Source: Anabaena subtropica FACHB-260 (GTDB lineage: Bacteria > Cyanobacteriota > Cyanobacteriia > Cyanobacteriales > Nostocaceae). From it: DNA of 64,000 nt. Every line of letters begins with the position of its first letter. Within the stretch, counting starts at the first letter, position 1. The translations under genes and the position numbers were made by a program. Below, piece after piece: positions 30,098-38,427 of this stretch. Under the pieces are notes generated by a model that was not told where the DNA came from, searched no databases, and saw only the letters and a list, made by a program, of their open reading frames with translations. The stretch covers positions 170,056 through 234,055 of the forward strand of contig NZ_JACJRF010000002.1 of the NCBI RefSeq assembly GCF_014697105.1, read 5' to 3'.

Positions 30098-30277
30098 AAT
30101 TAGCGTGATCTGAAAACGCCAAACGATGGTAAATTCAAGGTTTCGCTCCTTCTATACTACCTGGACAACACCGAAAGAGCGATCGCACTTAGCGTAGCGT
30201 TGCTTAGAAAGGCGAGTGAAGAGTGGGAGCATAAGCTCTTACTTAGTGGAGAGCAAATATTATCTTTTCCCCATGCC

Positions 30278-30313
30278 CCCTGCTCCCTGCTCCCTGCTCC
30301 CTGCTCCCCTGCT
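30278..30313. repeat. TGCTCCC heptamer repeat
   Basis: Five tandem units of ccctgct, the complement of the GGGAGCA repeat seen elsewhere in the window. It directly borders the end of the phycobiliprotein lyase gene. Confidence 0.8.
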
Positions 30314-30318
30314 TCTTC

Positions 30319-30885
30319 TTAACTTGATGCAGAATTAGCCGCTTCCTCAGCTTTCGCCGCCGCCGGACTTCCACCCATGCGAATTTCCGAAGTAAAAGAA
30401 GCCATACTAAAGCCACCAAACCGCTTGAGGACACTGACGCGCATCCGTAAATTGGGACTAGCAAACCATAAGCGTTCTTCAGACCACATGGTTTCATACT
30501 CTGTGGTGAGAGTTAAAGCCCCATCGTCACCCATCTTGTAACGTCCAGCTACAGGAGCTTTTTCGGCATAACCCATTTCTCGTAGTAGTCTACCTTCGCT
30601 GGGATTATCTGTATCTGGTACAGTGGCTAATACTGTAGAACCTGTGTGTTTTTCTTCATCCCATTCCATTGTGCCGTTCCAAGTGACTCTCGCACCACAG
30701 GAAGCAGCACTAGCAGGAATTTCGTACAATTCGCACAACTTGATGACCTCTGGATGATCTGCTGCTAGTGACTCAATCACCAGATCAGATTTGCCGTCTT
30801 CAGATTGCTTAAAAGCTAAATGATGACTGGTACGATGAGAAAACCATTTGCCTGCACTCAATTCAAAAAATTCTTCAATATTCAT
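30319..30885 (-). CDS. CpcS/CpeS-type phycobiliprotein chromophore lyase
   Basis: Lyases of this family attach phycocyanobilin to Cys82-type sites of phycobiliproteins. The 188-residue product has the family's lipocalin-like signatures: [23 protein letters not shown] at the start (positions 1-23), [29 protein letters not shown] and [16 protein letters not shown]. The C-terminus has an Ala-rich tail. Next to it, 72 bp upstream on the same strand, is a HEAT-repeat gene of the NblB / CpcE-F kind, which fits phycobilisome assembly or turnover. Which paralogue it is cannot be decided. Confidence 0.9.
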   Translation of the reverse strand: MNIEEFFELSAGKWFSHRTSHHLAFKQSEDGKSDLVIESLAADHPEVIKLCELYEIPASAASCGARVTWNGTMEWDEEKHTGSTVLATVPDTDNPSEGRLLREMGYAEKAPVAGRYKMGDDGALTLTTEYETMWSEERLWFASPNLRMRVSVLKRFGGFSMASFTSEIRMGGSPAAAKAEEAANSASS

Positions 30886-30957
30886 GAATGAAATTACCTG
30901 AGTCTAAATTCTAAAAATCCCACTTATTATTATTAAAAGCTAATATGGGGCTTGATA

Positions 30958-31638
30958 TTAAGCTTGATTATCCATTTCTTCAAGTCTCTTAAGACCAATC
31001 CTCGCGGCTTCGGCAACATTAGGATGACTATCTTTTTCTAAGTATTTTAAAGCTGATACGCTCTTGGGAGTGGGAAGATTGCCTAAGGATTCTGCTAGGC
31101 GTTGCCGTACTAACCAATCGTCTGATTGAGCAAAGCGGAGAATACTATCGACAGATTCAATGTCTCTAATTTCTCCTAAAGCAGAGATAGCAGCTTGTTG
31201 AATAACTCCTTCTTTGCTGTCTAACGCCTGCATGAGTACTTGATGGGCGCGTGGATCTTTAAGATTACCAAGGGAAACAGCCGCACTAAAACGTACTAAC
31301 CAGTCTGTGTCTTCATAAAAGGCTCGTGATAGAACTTCAAAAGCTCTAATATCACCCAGATATCCCAATGCTCCAGCCGCATCAGCCCGAATCCCATAGT
31401 CTGGGTCATTTTCCAGAATAGTTGCCAAAATTGGGTAACATTCTGCTGTTTGTTTGATGCCTAAAGCAAATATTGCCATCGATCGCAGCTGCAAAGATTC
31501 GTCATCCAATACCTTTTTAATTAGAGGTACAGCATCCTCAGCAGGGATATTTCGCAAATTGGCCAGGGCTACCATGCGATCGCGCAAATCTGGACTTTCT
31601 AACTGAGTAGAAATTTCCTGCAATTGTGAAATAGTCAT
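30958..31638 (-). CDS. HEAT-repeat protein (NblB / CpcE-F related)
   Basis: A 226-residue protein made almost only of HEAT-like repeats, with the recurring pattern IRADAAGALGYLGD, VRFSAAVSLGNLKD, IQQAAISALGEIRD and VRQRLAESLGNLPT. This short all-HEAT layout is shared by bilin lyase subunits CpcE/CpcF and by the phycobilisome degradation protein NblB. Its place before a CpcS/CpeS lyase supports a phycobiliprotein role. The exact identity needs a family tree; the functional name is inference. Confidence 0.75.
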   Translation of the reverse strand: MTISQLQEISTQLESPDLRDRMVALANLRNIPAEDAVPLIKKVLDDESLQLRSMAIFALGIKQTAECYPILATILENDPDYGIRADAAGALGYLGDIRAFEVLSRAFYEDTDWLVRFSAAVSLGNLKDPRAHQVLMQALDSKEGVIQQAAISALGEIRDIESVDSILRFAQSDDWLVRQRLAESLGNLPTPKSVSALKYLEKDSHPNVAEAARIGLKRLEEMDNQA

Positions 31639-31870
31639 TTGTCAACGCATTCTTAATGTATCTTTACTTTACTTTACCTGATGTCTCATGTTGGTTTGTG
31701 AGGTATTCAGGAATTAGGGTAGAGTGTTTTCCACCTGAATAGAGTTTTATGTATTTGTTTTAGCATTGAGAATTAACAGTATTAAGAGTCAGTTGTGTCT
31801 CAGGTATGACGAGAAGCCTTGAGTGAGGAACGTAGGTTAGAGGGACAAACCGAAGTTCAGGAGAAGAACA

Positions 31871-32422
31871 ATGGTTCAACTAAGCGAACGTCCAGGGACT
31901 GCCAGAATCAACAACTTCCAAGAAAAGTTTATCTACGAAGTTTGTGCGATTTATGATGCAGAACATCGCTTCTGGGAAGCCCAGCAGACAATGTTGCAGT
32001 GTTGCCAAAATAATCAACTCAAGTCTTTGATTGAAACTCACATTCGGGAAACAGAACAACAAATTCAGAATCTAGAACAGGTATTCAATGCTTTAGGACA
32101 GCAACCAAGGCGGGTTACTTGTGATGCTGCGGCTGGTCTTGTAAGTGACGGTCAAAAATTAATGCTGTTAGCTTCTGAGAACCAACAAATTCTCAACTTG
32201 GGATTGGCTGGTGGTCAAGCTAAGGTGGAACAGTTAGAAATCGCCTGCTACCGTGGTTTGATTAAAGCTGCCCAACAAATGGGACAGGATCAAATCGTAC
32301 AATTGCTACAACAAAACTTGCAACAGGAAGAACAAACAGCCCAAAAACTAGAGCAGCATTTACCGCAGTTAATGCAAGAAGCTCAATCAGCAGGTGGTTC
32401 AAAATCCGGTAAGTCTCGCTAG
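31871..32422 (+). CDS. DUF892 (YciE/YciF-like) ferritin-fold protein
   Basis: A 183-residue four-helix protein. Acidic/His residues occur in helical pairs typical of a di-iron ferritin-like fold: YDAEHRFWEAQ (helix 1), THIRETEQQIQNLE (helix 2), KVEQLEIACYRGLI (helix 3), LQQNLQQEEQTAQKLEQHL (helix 4). YciE/YciF-type proteins are stress-linked, but their activity is not settled. A ribosome site GGAGAAGAAC precedes the ATG. Its C-terminal GGSKSGKSR tail is basic. Confidence 0.8.
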   Translation: MVQLSERPGTARINNFQEKFIYEVCAIYDAEHRFWEAQQTMLQCCQNNQLKSLIETHIRETEQQIQNLEQVFNALGQQPRRVTCDAAAGLVSDGQKLMLLASENQQILNLGLAGGQAKVEQLEIACYRGLIKAAQQMGQDQIVQLLQQNLQQEEQTAQKLEQHLPQLMQEAQSAGGSKSGKSR

Positions 32423-32519
32423 TGAGTTCCTGAAAGCTTGATCAACCTCAGTTAAACGGATTGAAAACCCCTTTCCATAGAGCGAGGCGCTTCTCGTAGA
32501 GTACCTCACTCCCCATGAC

Positions 32520-32779
32520 GGCTACGGTGTACACACAAGTCTGTAAACCTTGTTCCATAACGTTTTGATCCCCCCTAACCCACGCCAGTCGCTCCACTTG
32601 GGGAGACCCCAAGACCGCGCTGGCTCCCCTTAAAAAAGGGGGGAACTAGAATCAAAGTCCCCCTTTTGAAGGGAAGCCACTGCGTTGGGCGGGTTTCCCG
32701 ACTTGTAGCAAGTGGCGTGGATTTAGGGGGATCAAACCACATTCTGAACCCAGCACAAAGATGTGTGTACACCGTAGCC
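32520..32779. mobile_element. 260-bp MITE-like element with 18-bp terminal inverted repeats
   Basis: Perfect 18-bp ends: ggctacggtgtacacaca (32520-32537) and its complement (32762-32779). A second, imperfect inverted pair lies inside (tttgatccccc near 32566 and gggggatcaaa near 32727-32737). No transposase is encoded; frames here are shadows. The flanks CCCCATGAC and CCATGTCAG are similar but not an exact target duplication. Confidence 0.7.
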
Positions 32780-32855
32780 CCATGTCAGGGAGAGGCTTTG
32801 AACCCTCCCTGCTCTATAAGTATTAAGTTAGCAATAATACTGTTCAAACATCCTC

Positions 32856-34175
32856 TTACACCCAAATCTTGACTACGCGACCTAGCAATTCTTGCCCTAA
32901 CCAAGATGTATTGCTAGAAAGTGTACAAAGATTTTTCTTTTCAACTCTCCAGCTTTTTTGGGGGTCAAATAAAGTTAGTTCTGCCTTGTGATCAGGAGCA
33001 AGCACACTAACTTTTTGTTGTATGCACTCAGCCGGACGACTACTCAAAGCCTGCCATAATTCTAAAGCTGTAAATTCTCCAGTTTCTACAAGATGCTGCC
33101 AGAGTAAGGGTAAGGCTAACTCGAAACCGATCGCTCCTGGTGGTGCTTCCGCGAAGGCTTGGACTTTTTCTTCGTAGGTATAGGGTGCATGATCAATAGC
33201 GATCGCATCTATCACTCCTGTGCGGACTCCCTCCCGTAATGCTTTGACATCACTGGAATTACCCAAAGGCGGATCTAAACGGAGGCTAGTGTGATAGTTT
33301 TTAACTGCTTTGGTATCTAGCAATAAGTGTAGCCAAGTAGTGCTGGCGGTGATGGGCAAACCATTAGCCTTGGCAGTGGCTATAAGTTCCACACTGCGGG
33401 CTGTAGACACACGCATGATGTGTACTTGAGTATTACCTGTAGCTGCAACTAACTCGAGTAAAGCAGCGATCGCGGTTGTTTCTGCACTAGCGGGGACGGG
33501 AGGTAAACCAAAGCGAATGGCGTTTGCACCTTCTCTCATTACACCATTAGACATGAGTTGGCGATCGCATGGCCAAAATGCCAGGGGTTTTGCCAATGGT
33601 TGGACATATTCCAACACTCGCCGCATCAGGTTGAAATTGTCTAAAGGTAGCCCATCAGTAAAACCAACAACACCCGCCGCCGCTAAATCTGCCAATTCTG
33701 TCATCTGTTTACCAGCCACATCCAGGGTGATAGCACCCCAAATATGGAGCAGGGGGAGAGGAGACAAAAAAGAATGGCTTTCTTCTCCCCTGTTCCCTAC
33801 CCCCTTTACCTTCTTCTGCAACTGTGCCACAAGCGCCGGCTGATCAATCGCCGGGGATGTATCGGGTAAAATGCTGACTCTGGTAAAACCACCAGCCGCC
33901 GCCGCTTGCAAGAAAGATGAAAGTGTTTCTCGCTCTTCAAATCCAGGCTCTCCAGAGTGGCTATATAAATCCACTAAACCAGGCCCAAGAACTAATCCCT
34001 GACAATCTCTGATTTGAGTATCAGGACTGATATCAGAAATATCTGGGACATTGGCCTTTAGCCCACCGTCGGTTTTCCCTTGGATTATACCGTCAGCAAT
34101 TAACACATCTGTGATAGTGTCAATTCCCGAAACCGGGTCAATTACCCTTACTTGTTGCAGAAGTTCAGTTGTCAT
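32856..34175 (-). CDS. dihydroorotase homologue lacking metal ligands
   Basis: Overall layout and length (439 residues) are those of class I dihydroorotase: GPGLVDL, ETLSSFLQAAAAGGFTRV, LLHIWGAIT, and the C-terminal HKAELTLFDP. But the metal site is eroded: DxHxHxR is DLYSHSG (Tyr71, Gly75), the Zn-ligand His of the HxED motif is Pro202 (FWPCD), the His of HVST is Arg255 (MRVST), and PHH is WLH. His73, Asp174 and Asp328 remain. Inference: a non-catalytic PyrC-like protein, as known from the inactive PyrC' partner of aspartate transcarbamoylase in other bacteria. The ATG at 34175 is chosen because a longer frame overlaps the upstream gene. Confidence 0.82.
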   Translation of the reverse strand: MTTELLQQVRVIDPVSGIDTITDVLIADGIIQGKTDGGLKANVPDISDISPDTQIRDCQGLVLGPGLVDLYSHSGEPGFEERETLSSFLQAAAAGGFTRVSILPDTSPAIDQPALVAQLQKKVKGVGNRGEESHSFLSPLPLLHIWGAITLDVAGKQMTELADLAAAGVVGFTDGLPLDNFNLMRRVLEYVQPLAKPLAFWPCDRQLMSNGVMREGANAIRFGLPPVPASAETTAIAALLELVAATGNTQVHIMRVSTARSVELIATAKANGLPITASTTWLHLLLDTKAVKNYHTSLRLDPPLGNSSDVKALREGVRTGVIDAIAIDHAPYTYEEKVQAFAEAPPGAIGFELALPLLWQHLVETGEFTALELWQALSSRPAECIQQKVSVLAPDHKAELTLFDPQKSWRVEKKNLCTLSSNTSWLGQELLGRVVKIWV

Positions 34176-34224
34176 GTAACCTATCAGCGCTGGGACTGCT
34201 CGTCTATTGTGATTTATCTTTTGC

Positions 34225-35574
34225 CTATAATGCTCCAGCTGCGGTTTTATCCAATACACCACCCAGATGAGTAGTAATATTCATAGCTTGCAGGACTGGA
34301 GCGCCATCTAATCCTGATGGGTAGTCAATTACACTAACTGCCCCATTACCTTGACGAAAATTCCAGAAATTGTCTGTAGGTAAACCCAGAACATGACACA
34401 ACAAAGTTTTATTTGTGGCATCATGAGCCACTATCAACCCTGTTTGGCATTGATTATTTAATGCTGTTTGGATGATATTTTGCCAAGTTGTGACGCTACG
34501 TTCCCATACCTGCTGTAAATTTTCCCCTTCCGGCATTTGCACTTCACCAGGTGTTGTCCGCCAACGGTGCAACTCACCAGGAAATTCCTGTTCTATTTCT
34601 GCTTCTAATTTTCCTTCCCAAAGTCCGTGGCTGATTTCTCTTAAACCGTCTTGCAGTTCCAAATTGATACTTGGGTGGTGACGCAAAATAATCTCGGCTG
34701 TTTCCTTGGGACGCGCCATAGAACTACTCACAGCGAAATCAATAGCGACATTTTGCAGAAATGCCCCGGCTTTTTGCGCCTGCTGTCTGCCATTATCATT
34801 GAGGGGAATGTCAATTTGTCCTTGAAACCTAGTTTGGCGATTCCATTCAGTTTCGCCATGACGCACCAACAACAGTCTTACTCCCTGATGATTGGGACGT
34901 AAGGAAGGGAGAGTTTCCCCTATATGTTGGGTTTGATTCATTGACTCTAACTGTACTGGTTCCTCCAATCCCCCAGCAAAATTTAATACACTGATTCCAC
35001 AGTTAGATTGCTGTATGGAATGGTAACGACTAGGATGAATTCCCAAGGCTGTACTAATCAGGGCGCGGTTAATGCCGTTGTGTCCTACTATGAGGATGGT
35101 TTCACCGCGATGGCGAGACAAAATTTCTTGCCAAAACTGCTGCGCCTGCTCGTATAAAGATAGAACCGGAAAATGTTCTCTTGTCACCCCATTGTCGTTA
35201 ACTAGCATCTGTAGTTCTTGGGGCTTTTCATGCCAAATGCGGTAATCTTCTGGAAACTTCTGTCTGACATCGGCTGTCAACATTTTTTCCCATAAGGGCA
35301 AGTCTATTTCTAGTAGCAGTTCGGAAGTTTGCACATCAGCAACGGGGACAGACTGATTTGCTAACTCACTATGAATAATTTCTGCTGTTTGTTTGGCTCG
35401 CTGGAGTGGGCTACAGTAAATCCCATTAAAGGAAATGTTAGTGAGGGCTTTGCCTACCTTACTAGCATCACTACGACCTTGATCTGTTAATGTTGAAACA
35501 TCAGCACGCCCTTGGATGCGCCGTTCGGTATTATAAGTACTTTGGCCGTGACGCACAATAATGACACGAGTCAT
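34225..35574 (-). CDS. tandem histidine phosphatase (phosphoglycerate mutase-like)
   Basis: A 449-residue protein with two histidine-phosphatase domains: the first (about 1-205) with IIVRHGQSTYN and IVGHNGINRAL, the second (about 225-425) with LLVRHGETEWN and IVAHDATNKTL. Both carry the catalytic RHG His and the second His, so both could be active. Family members dephosphorylate small phospho-metabolites; phosphoserine phosphatase is one cyanobacterial activity reported for this family, from memory. It lies 49 bp upstream of the dihydroorotase-like start on the same strand. Confidence 0.88.
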   Translation of the reverse strand: MTRVIIVRHGQSTYNTERRIQGRADVSTLTDQGRSDASKVGKALTNISFNGIYCSPLQRAKQTAEIIHSELANQSVPVADVQTSELLLEIDLPLWEKMLTADVRQKFPEDYRIWHEKPQELQMLVNDNGVTREHFPVLSLYEQAQQFWQEILSRHRGETILIVGHNGINRALISTALGIHPSRYHSIQQSNCGISVLNFAGGLEEPVQLESMNQTQHIGETLPSLRPNHQGVRLLLVRHGETEWNRQTRFQGQIDIPLNDNGRQQAQKAGAFLQNVAIDFAVSSSMARPKETAEIILRHHPSINLELQDGLREISHGLWEGKLEAEIEQEFPGELHRWRTTPGEVQMPEGENLQQVWERSVTTWQNIIQTALNNQCQTGLIVAHDATNKTLLCHVLGLPTDNFWNFRQGNGAVSVIDYPSGLDGAPVLQAMNITTHLGGVLDKTAAGAL

Positions 35575-35809
35575 CCGTCTTGCCCTCCTCTATCTAAAGG
35601 ACTAATTTTACTGCAAAATGCTGGCAGAATTATCCATTAGATTGGGTATCAGCGACTCAATGATTTTTTCATTGCCATAATCAGGCGATCGCTAATCTCA
35701 ACTATGCTGAAGTGATCAGCCAGATTCGGGACTAGTATCGTCAGGCGGAAGTCAAAAGTCATTTCATTGTATATTTATATTGTAGTCGGCGCTCTCATTA
35801 GGGCTGTCA

Positions 35810-36274
35810 ATGAATAAAGTATTAGATGAAACGCTTTCCATAAAAATTGGTGAAAGCATTAAAAGCAAGTCCAATAAACCCTTTGATAATGCTTATAAAG
35901 CCGCATTAGCAACACAGGGAGCAACTTATGTCCAAGGTTTTCTAGTTTGTGCAGGCAAGCCATACAAACCCAGAGAACACAGTTGGATTGAAATAGGAGA
36001 TATTATTGTCGATCCTACACTACCTCATCTCCGCAAAAAACCTGAAGAATTATGGTATTTTTTAGCAGAAAGCTGGAGTATTAAACAGTTAAAAGCAATT
36101 ATAGAAGAATCAAAAGAAGATTATCCCGAAGATGACCCATTACCCATCTATGGTGCAGCACCTTATGAATATTATGGTGATGTCATGCTGGGTGGAAAAG
36201 AATACCTCAACGCTTATCAAGCCGCAGAAGCAAAATGTAAAGAACTGCAAACAATTCAAGCCCAAAATAATTAA
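35810..36274 (+). CDS. conserved protein of unknown function
   Basis: A 154-residue soluble protein. A central segment, REHSWIEIGDIIVDPTLPHL, resembles the HxW...DPT pattern seen in small Cys/His transglutaminase-like proteins, with a Cys 20 residues earlier (FLVCAGK). No firm family. It converges with the SnoaL-like gene and overlaps its end by 4 bp. AT-rich codon use. Confidence 0.55.
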   Translation: MNKVLDETLSIKIGESIKSKSNKPFDNAYKAALATQGATYVQGFLVCAGKPYKPREHSWIEIGDIIVDPTLPHLRKKPEELWYFLAESWSIKQLKAIIEESKEDYPEDDPLPIYGAAPYEYYGDVMLGGKEYLNAYQAAEAKCKELQTIQAQNN

Positions 36275-36672
36275 TTGGATTTACCATCGCTACCGAAATA
36301 CTCTCGATAACTACAAATCTTTTCACCACGCACATCAAAAGCAACCGCTACACGATTTTTATAAGGTTTCCCTAATAATAATCCTTCATCTCGAAACTCA
36401 AAAACTACAGTCTTTTCATTGCTAGTAACGTGGTCTAAGGATGTTAGTTGTAATCCGGGGTTAAAAGATTCAGAAACATAGGTAAAAAATTCTTTAGCTC
36501 TTTCTTTCCCAACATTCAAACCGTGAAATTTCCCCATTGGAAACCAAAAAGTAAAATCTTCCGTTAGCATATCCAGGAAAGTTTGCCATTCTCCCGTTCC
36601 TAGACCATTTATAAAGTATTCAAATGCTTGATGAGCAACTTTTAGGGTGTTTTCTGAATTTTTTGTCATCAT
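36271..36672 (-). CDS. SnoaL / NTF2-like protein
   Basis: A 133-residue cone-fold protein. The pattern AFEYFINGLGTGEWQTFLDMLTEDFTFWFPMG (positions about 15-46), GKERAKEFFTYV and FEFRDEGLLLGKPYKNRVAVAFDVRGEKI is typical of SnoaL-like polyketide cyclase / ketosteroid isomerase-like proteins, which bind small hydrophobic ligands. Met2 is an equally good start. Divergent from the bicupin gene (36752). Confidence 0.8.
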   Translation of the reverse strand: MMTKNSENTLKVAHQAFEYFINGLGTGEWQTFLDMLTEDFTFWFPMGKFHGLNVGKERAKEFFTYVSESFNPGLQLTSLDHVTSNEKTVVFEFRDEGLLLGKPYKNRVAVAFDVRGEKICSYREYFGSDGKSN

Positions 36673-36751
36673 TCTTAACTGGAAATATACTAAATTTAAT
36701 TATCTATTAGACATAGACACTCACTCTACATTTTCTTTTATAAAAATAGCT

Positions 36752-37489
36752 ATGACACGTTCACATATAGAATTCATTCTGTCGAGCGAAGTAGAGCAAC
36801 ATATCTGGCATATAGATGGCATTGAAAACGATGCTTGTGCGCGCACACTGAGTCATAATCCTCAGAATGGAGCAGCAACTGAGTTGGTGAGTTTTCCATC
36901 CGGTTGGTCTGTACCTATGGGTTCTTTCTCTGCGGATATTGAGATATTTGTCTTGGACGGACAACTACAAATTGGCCCTTACCGCCTGAAACAACATTCC
37001 TATGCCTATATTCCTGCTGGTGTTTGTTGTGGGCCTTGGAAAGCACAGGGTTTAACTAATGCTCTGTGGATGCCGTCAGCATCTTCTCTGTTCACTGCGA
37101 CTACTGAGCATTCACATCCCATACACCTGAATTGCTACATCCCCAGTATTGATACGTCTGCACTTCCTTGGAGTGGAACTATTACACCAGGATTCCCACC
37201 TGGAGCGATGCGAAAAGTTCTCCGAACAGACCCAGATACAGGAGCAAGTACTTGGTTGCTTGGGGTGTTACCTCAGTGGCGTGATAACCGAGTAGAAATT
37301 CATCCGGTTGTCGAAGAGGCTTACCTTGTCATGGGTGAAATGAACACTCCCTTAGGTACTATGACCCCAGGTAGCTATTTCTGGCGACCAGCACATATCC
37401 CTCACGGGCCTTTTGCTACTAGCACTGGTACGCTGATTTTCTTCCGCACCGACGGGCCTTTACGCACTGACTACATCTGGCCTGATTAA
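36752..37489 (+). CDS. bicupin protein (DUF4437-like)
   Basis: A 245-residue protein with two cupin domains. Domain 1 has VPMGSFSADIEIFVLDGQLQIG and YAYIPAGVCCGPW. Domain 2 has NRVEIHPVVEEAYLVMGEM and YFWRPAHIPHGPF with well-placed His and Glu for a metal, while domain 1 lacks most metal His. I start at the ATG at 36752; the longer frame upstream is AT-rich and not protein-like. Probably a metal-dependent dioxygenase or binding protein. Substrate unknown. Confidence 0.75.
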   Translation: MTRSHIEFILSSEVEQHIWHIDGIENDACARTLSHNPQNGAATELVSFPSGWSVPMGSFSADIEIFVLDGQLQIGPYRLKQHSYAYIPAGVCCGPWKAQGLTNALWMPSASSLFTATTEHSHPIHLNCYIPSIDTSALPWSGTITPGFPPGAMRKVLRTDPDTGASTWLLGVLPQWRDNRVEIHPVVEEAYLVMGEMNTPLGTMTPGSYFWRPAHIPHGPFATSTGTLIFFRTDGPLRTDYIWPD

Positions 37490-37499
37490 GAAGCTAAAA

Positions 37500-38294
37500 T
37501 TACAAAGTTTTATCCCACTCTAACTGATGGGCTAAACCATACTTAATAAAATCTTCTGCTTTAGCTTTATCGCTTTTACCAAAAACACCCAAGCTGTAAG
37601 GATTATCCTGCATACGTTGTGCAACTTGTTCTTTTTCAAAACGTATTACTTCCTCTCTAGGTTGATCCGGTTTGAAAAAGTCTATAACTAAGACAGTTCT
37701 GTCATAATTAGTGTAATTATGCGGACAGTGCGGATAAGTGTGATCTAAAATCAGAATTTCTCCTTGATGCCAATAAAGTTGCTCATGACATATCTTCATT
37801 GCCACATCCCCCTCAGGAACAATCAAACCTAAATAACCACGATTCATGTGAGGGTTATAGTTGACGTGAAGCTTAATATCTAATCCAGGATGGAATGTTC
37901 CAAAATATACATTCCTGATGATATTATCATCAAGTAAATTGACATTTTCTATTACTTTAGCCAAATTAGAAAAATATTTATTTCTTAATTCTAATGCTGT
38001 TTCTAATGCTTCTTTTGTACCATAATTTGAATATTTTATTTGATGAAATTGAATGTATTCTTCAATAAATAAACCTTGAAATAAGATCCCAAAAGCGCTG
38101 TATTTTGAATTACCTTTAGTTTTTATCGTTTTACTTTTAGGCCCTAAAACATCATAAGTAAATTTTAATTCCTCATCAGATGCCTGTTTAATAAAACTTG
38201 TAAACTCATCTCTAATCACTTGCCAATTATCCTGAAATCGGTTGAGGAACGGGAAGTCTTGGGGATTTAGATGATACTCATTAAAACTTTCCAT
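37500..38294 (-). CDS. aspartyl/asparaginyl beta-hydroxylase-like protein
   Basis: A 264-residue protein with the AspH fold of 2-oxoglutarate / Fe(II) hydroxylases in the second half: HPGLDIKLHVNYNP (His143), RGYLGLIVPEGD, WHQGEILILDHTYPHCPHN (Asp184, His189) and YDRTVLVIDFF with the 2OG-binding Arg199. Such enzymes hydroxylate Asp/Asn in peptides or free amino acids and, in biosynthetic clusters, natural-product precursors. It is convergent with the bicupin gene (10 bp apart) and divergent from the amidohydrolase. Confidence 0.85.
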   Translation of the reverse strand: MESFNEYHLNPQDFPFLNRFQDNWQVIRDEFTSFIKQASDEELKFTYDVLGPKSKTIKTKGNSKYSAFGILFQGLFIEEYIQFHQIKYSNYGTKEALETALELRNKYFSNLAKVIENVNLLDDNIIRNVYFGTFHPGLDIKLHVNYNPHMNRGYLGLIVPEGDVAMKICHEQLYWHQGEILILDHTYPHCPHNYTNYDRTVLVIDFFKPDQPREEVIRFEKEQVAQRMQDNPYSLGVFGKSDKAKAEDFIKYGLAHQLEWDKTL

Positions 38295-38427
38295 TAGTTT
38301 TTCTCCTGAATCTAAATAAAAAACTGTTACATAGTAAGGGGATTTAGTTGGCGTTCCGGTACGATGTTGAAATTCCTGACCAAACCAGAACTTTTGCTTC
38401 TGTAATCATTTTAGTGTGAGGTCTACT

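Noticed and set aside
32500..32800. Possible attachment site or tRNA-derived element
   Set aside because: No tRNA cloverleaf or integrase nearby; the terminal inverted repeats point to a transposon-type element instead.
32575..32872. Two short open frames on opposite strands
   Set aside because: Both lie within the 260-bp inverted-repeat element or its edge and reflect its palindromic content.
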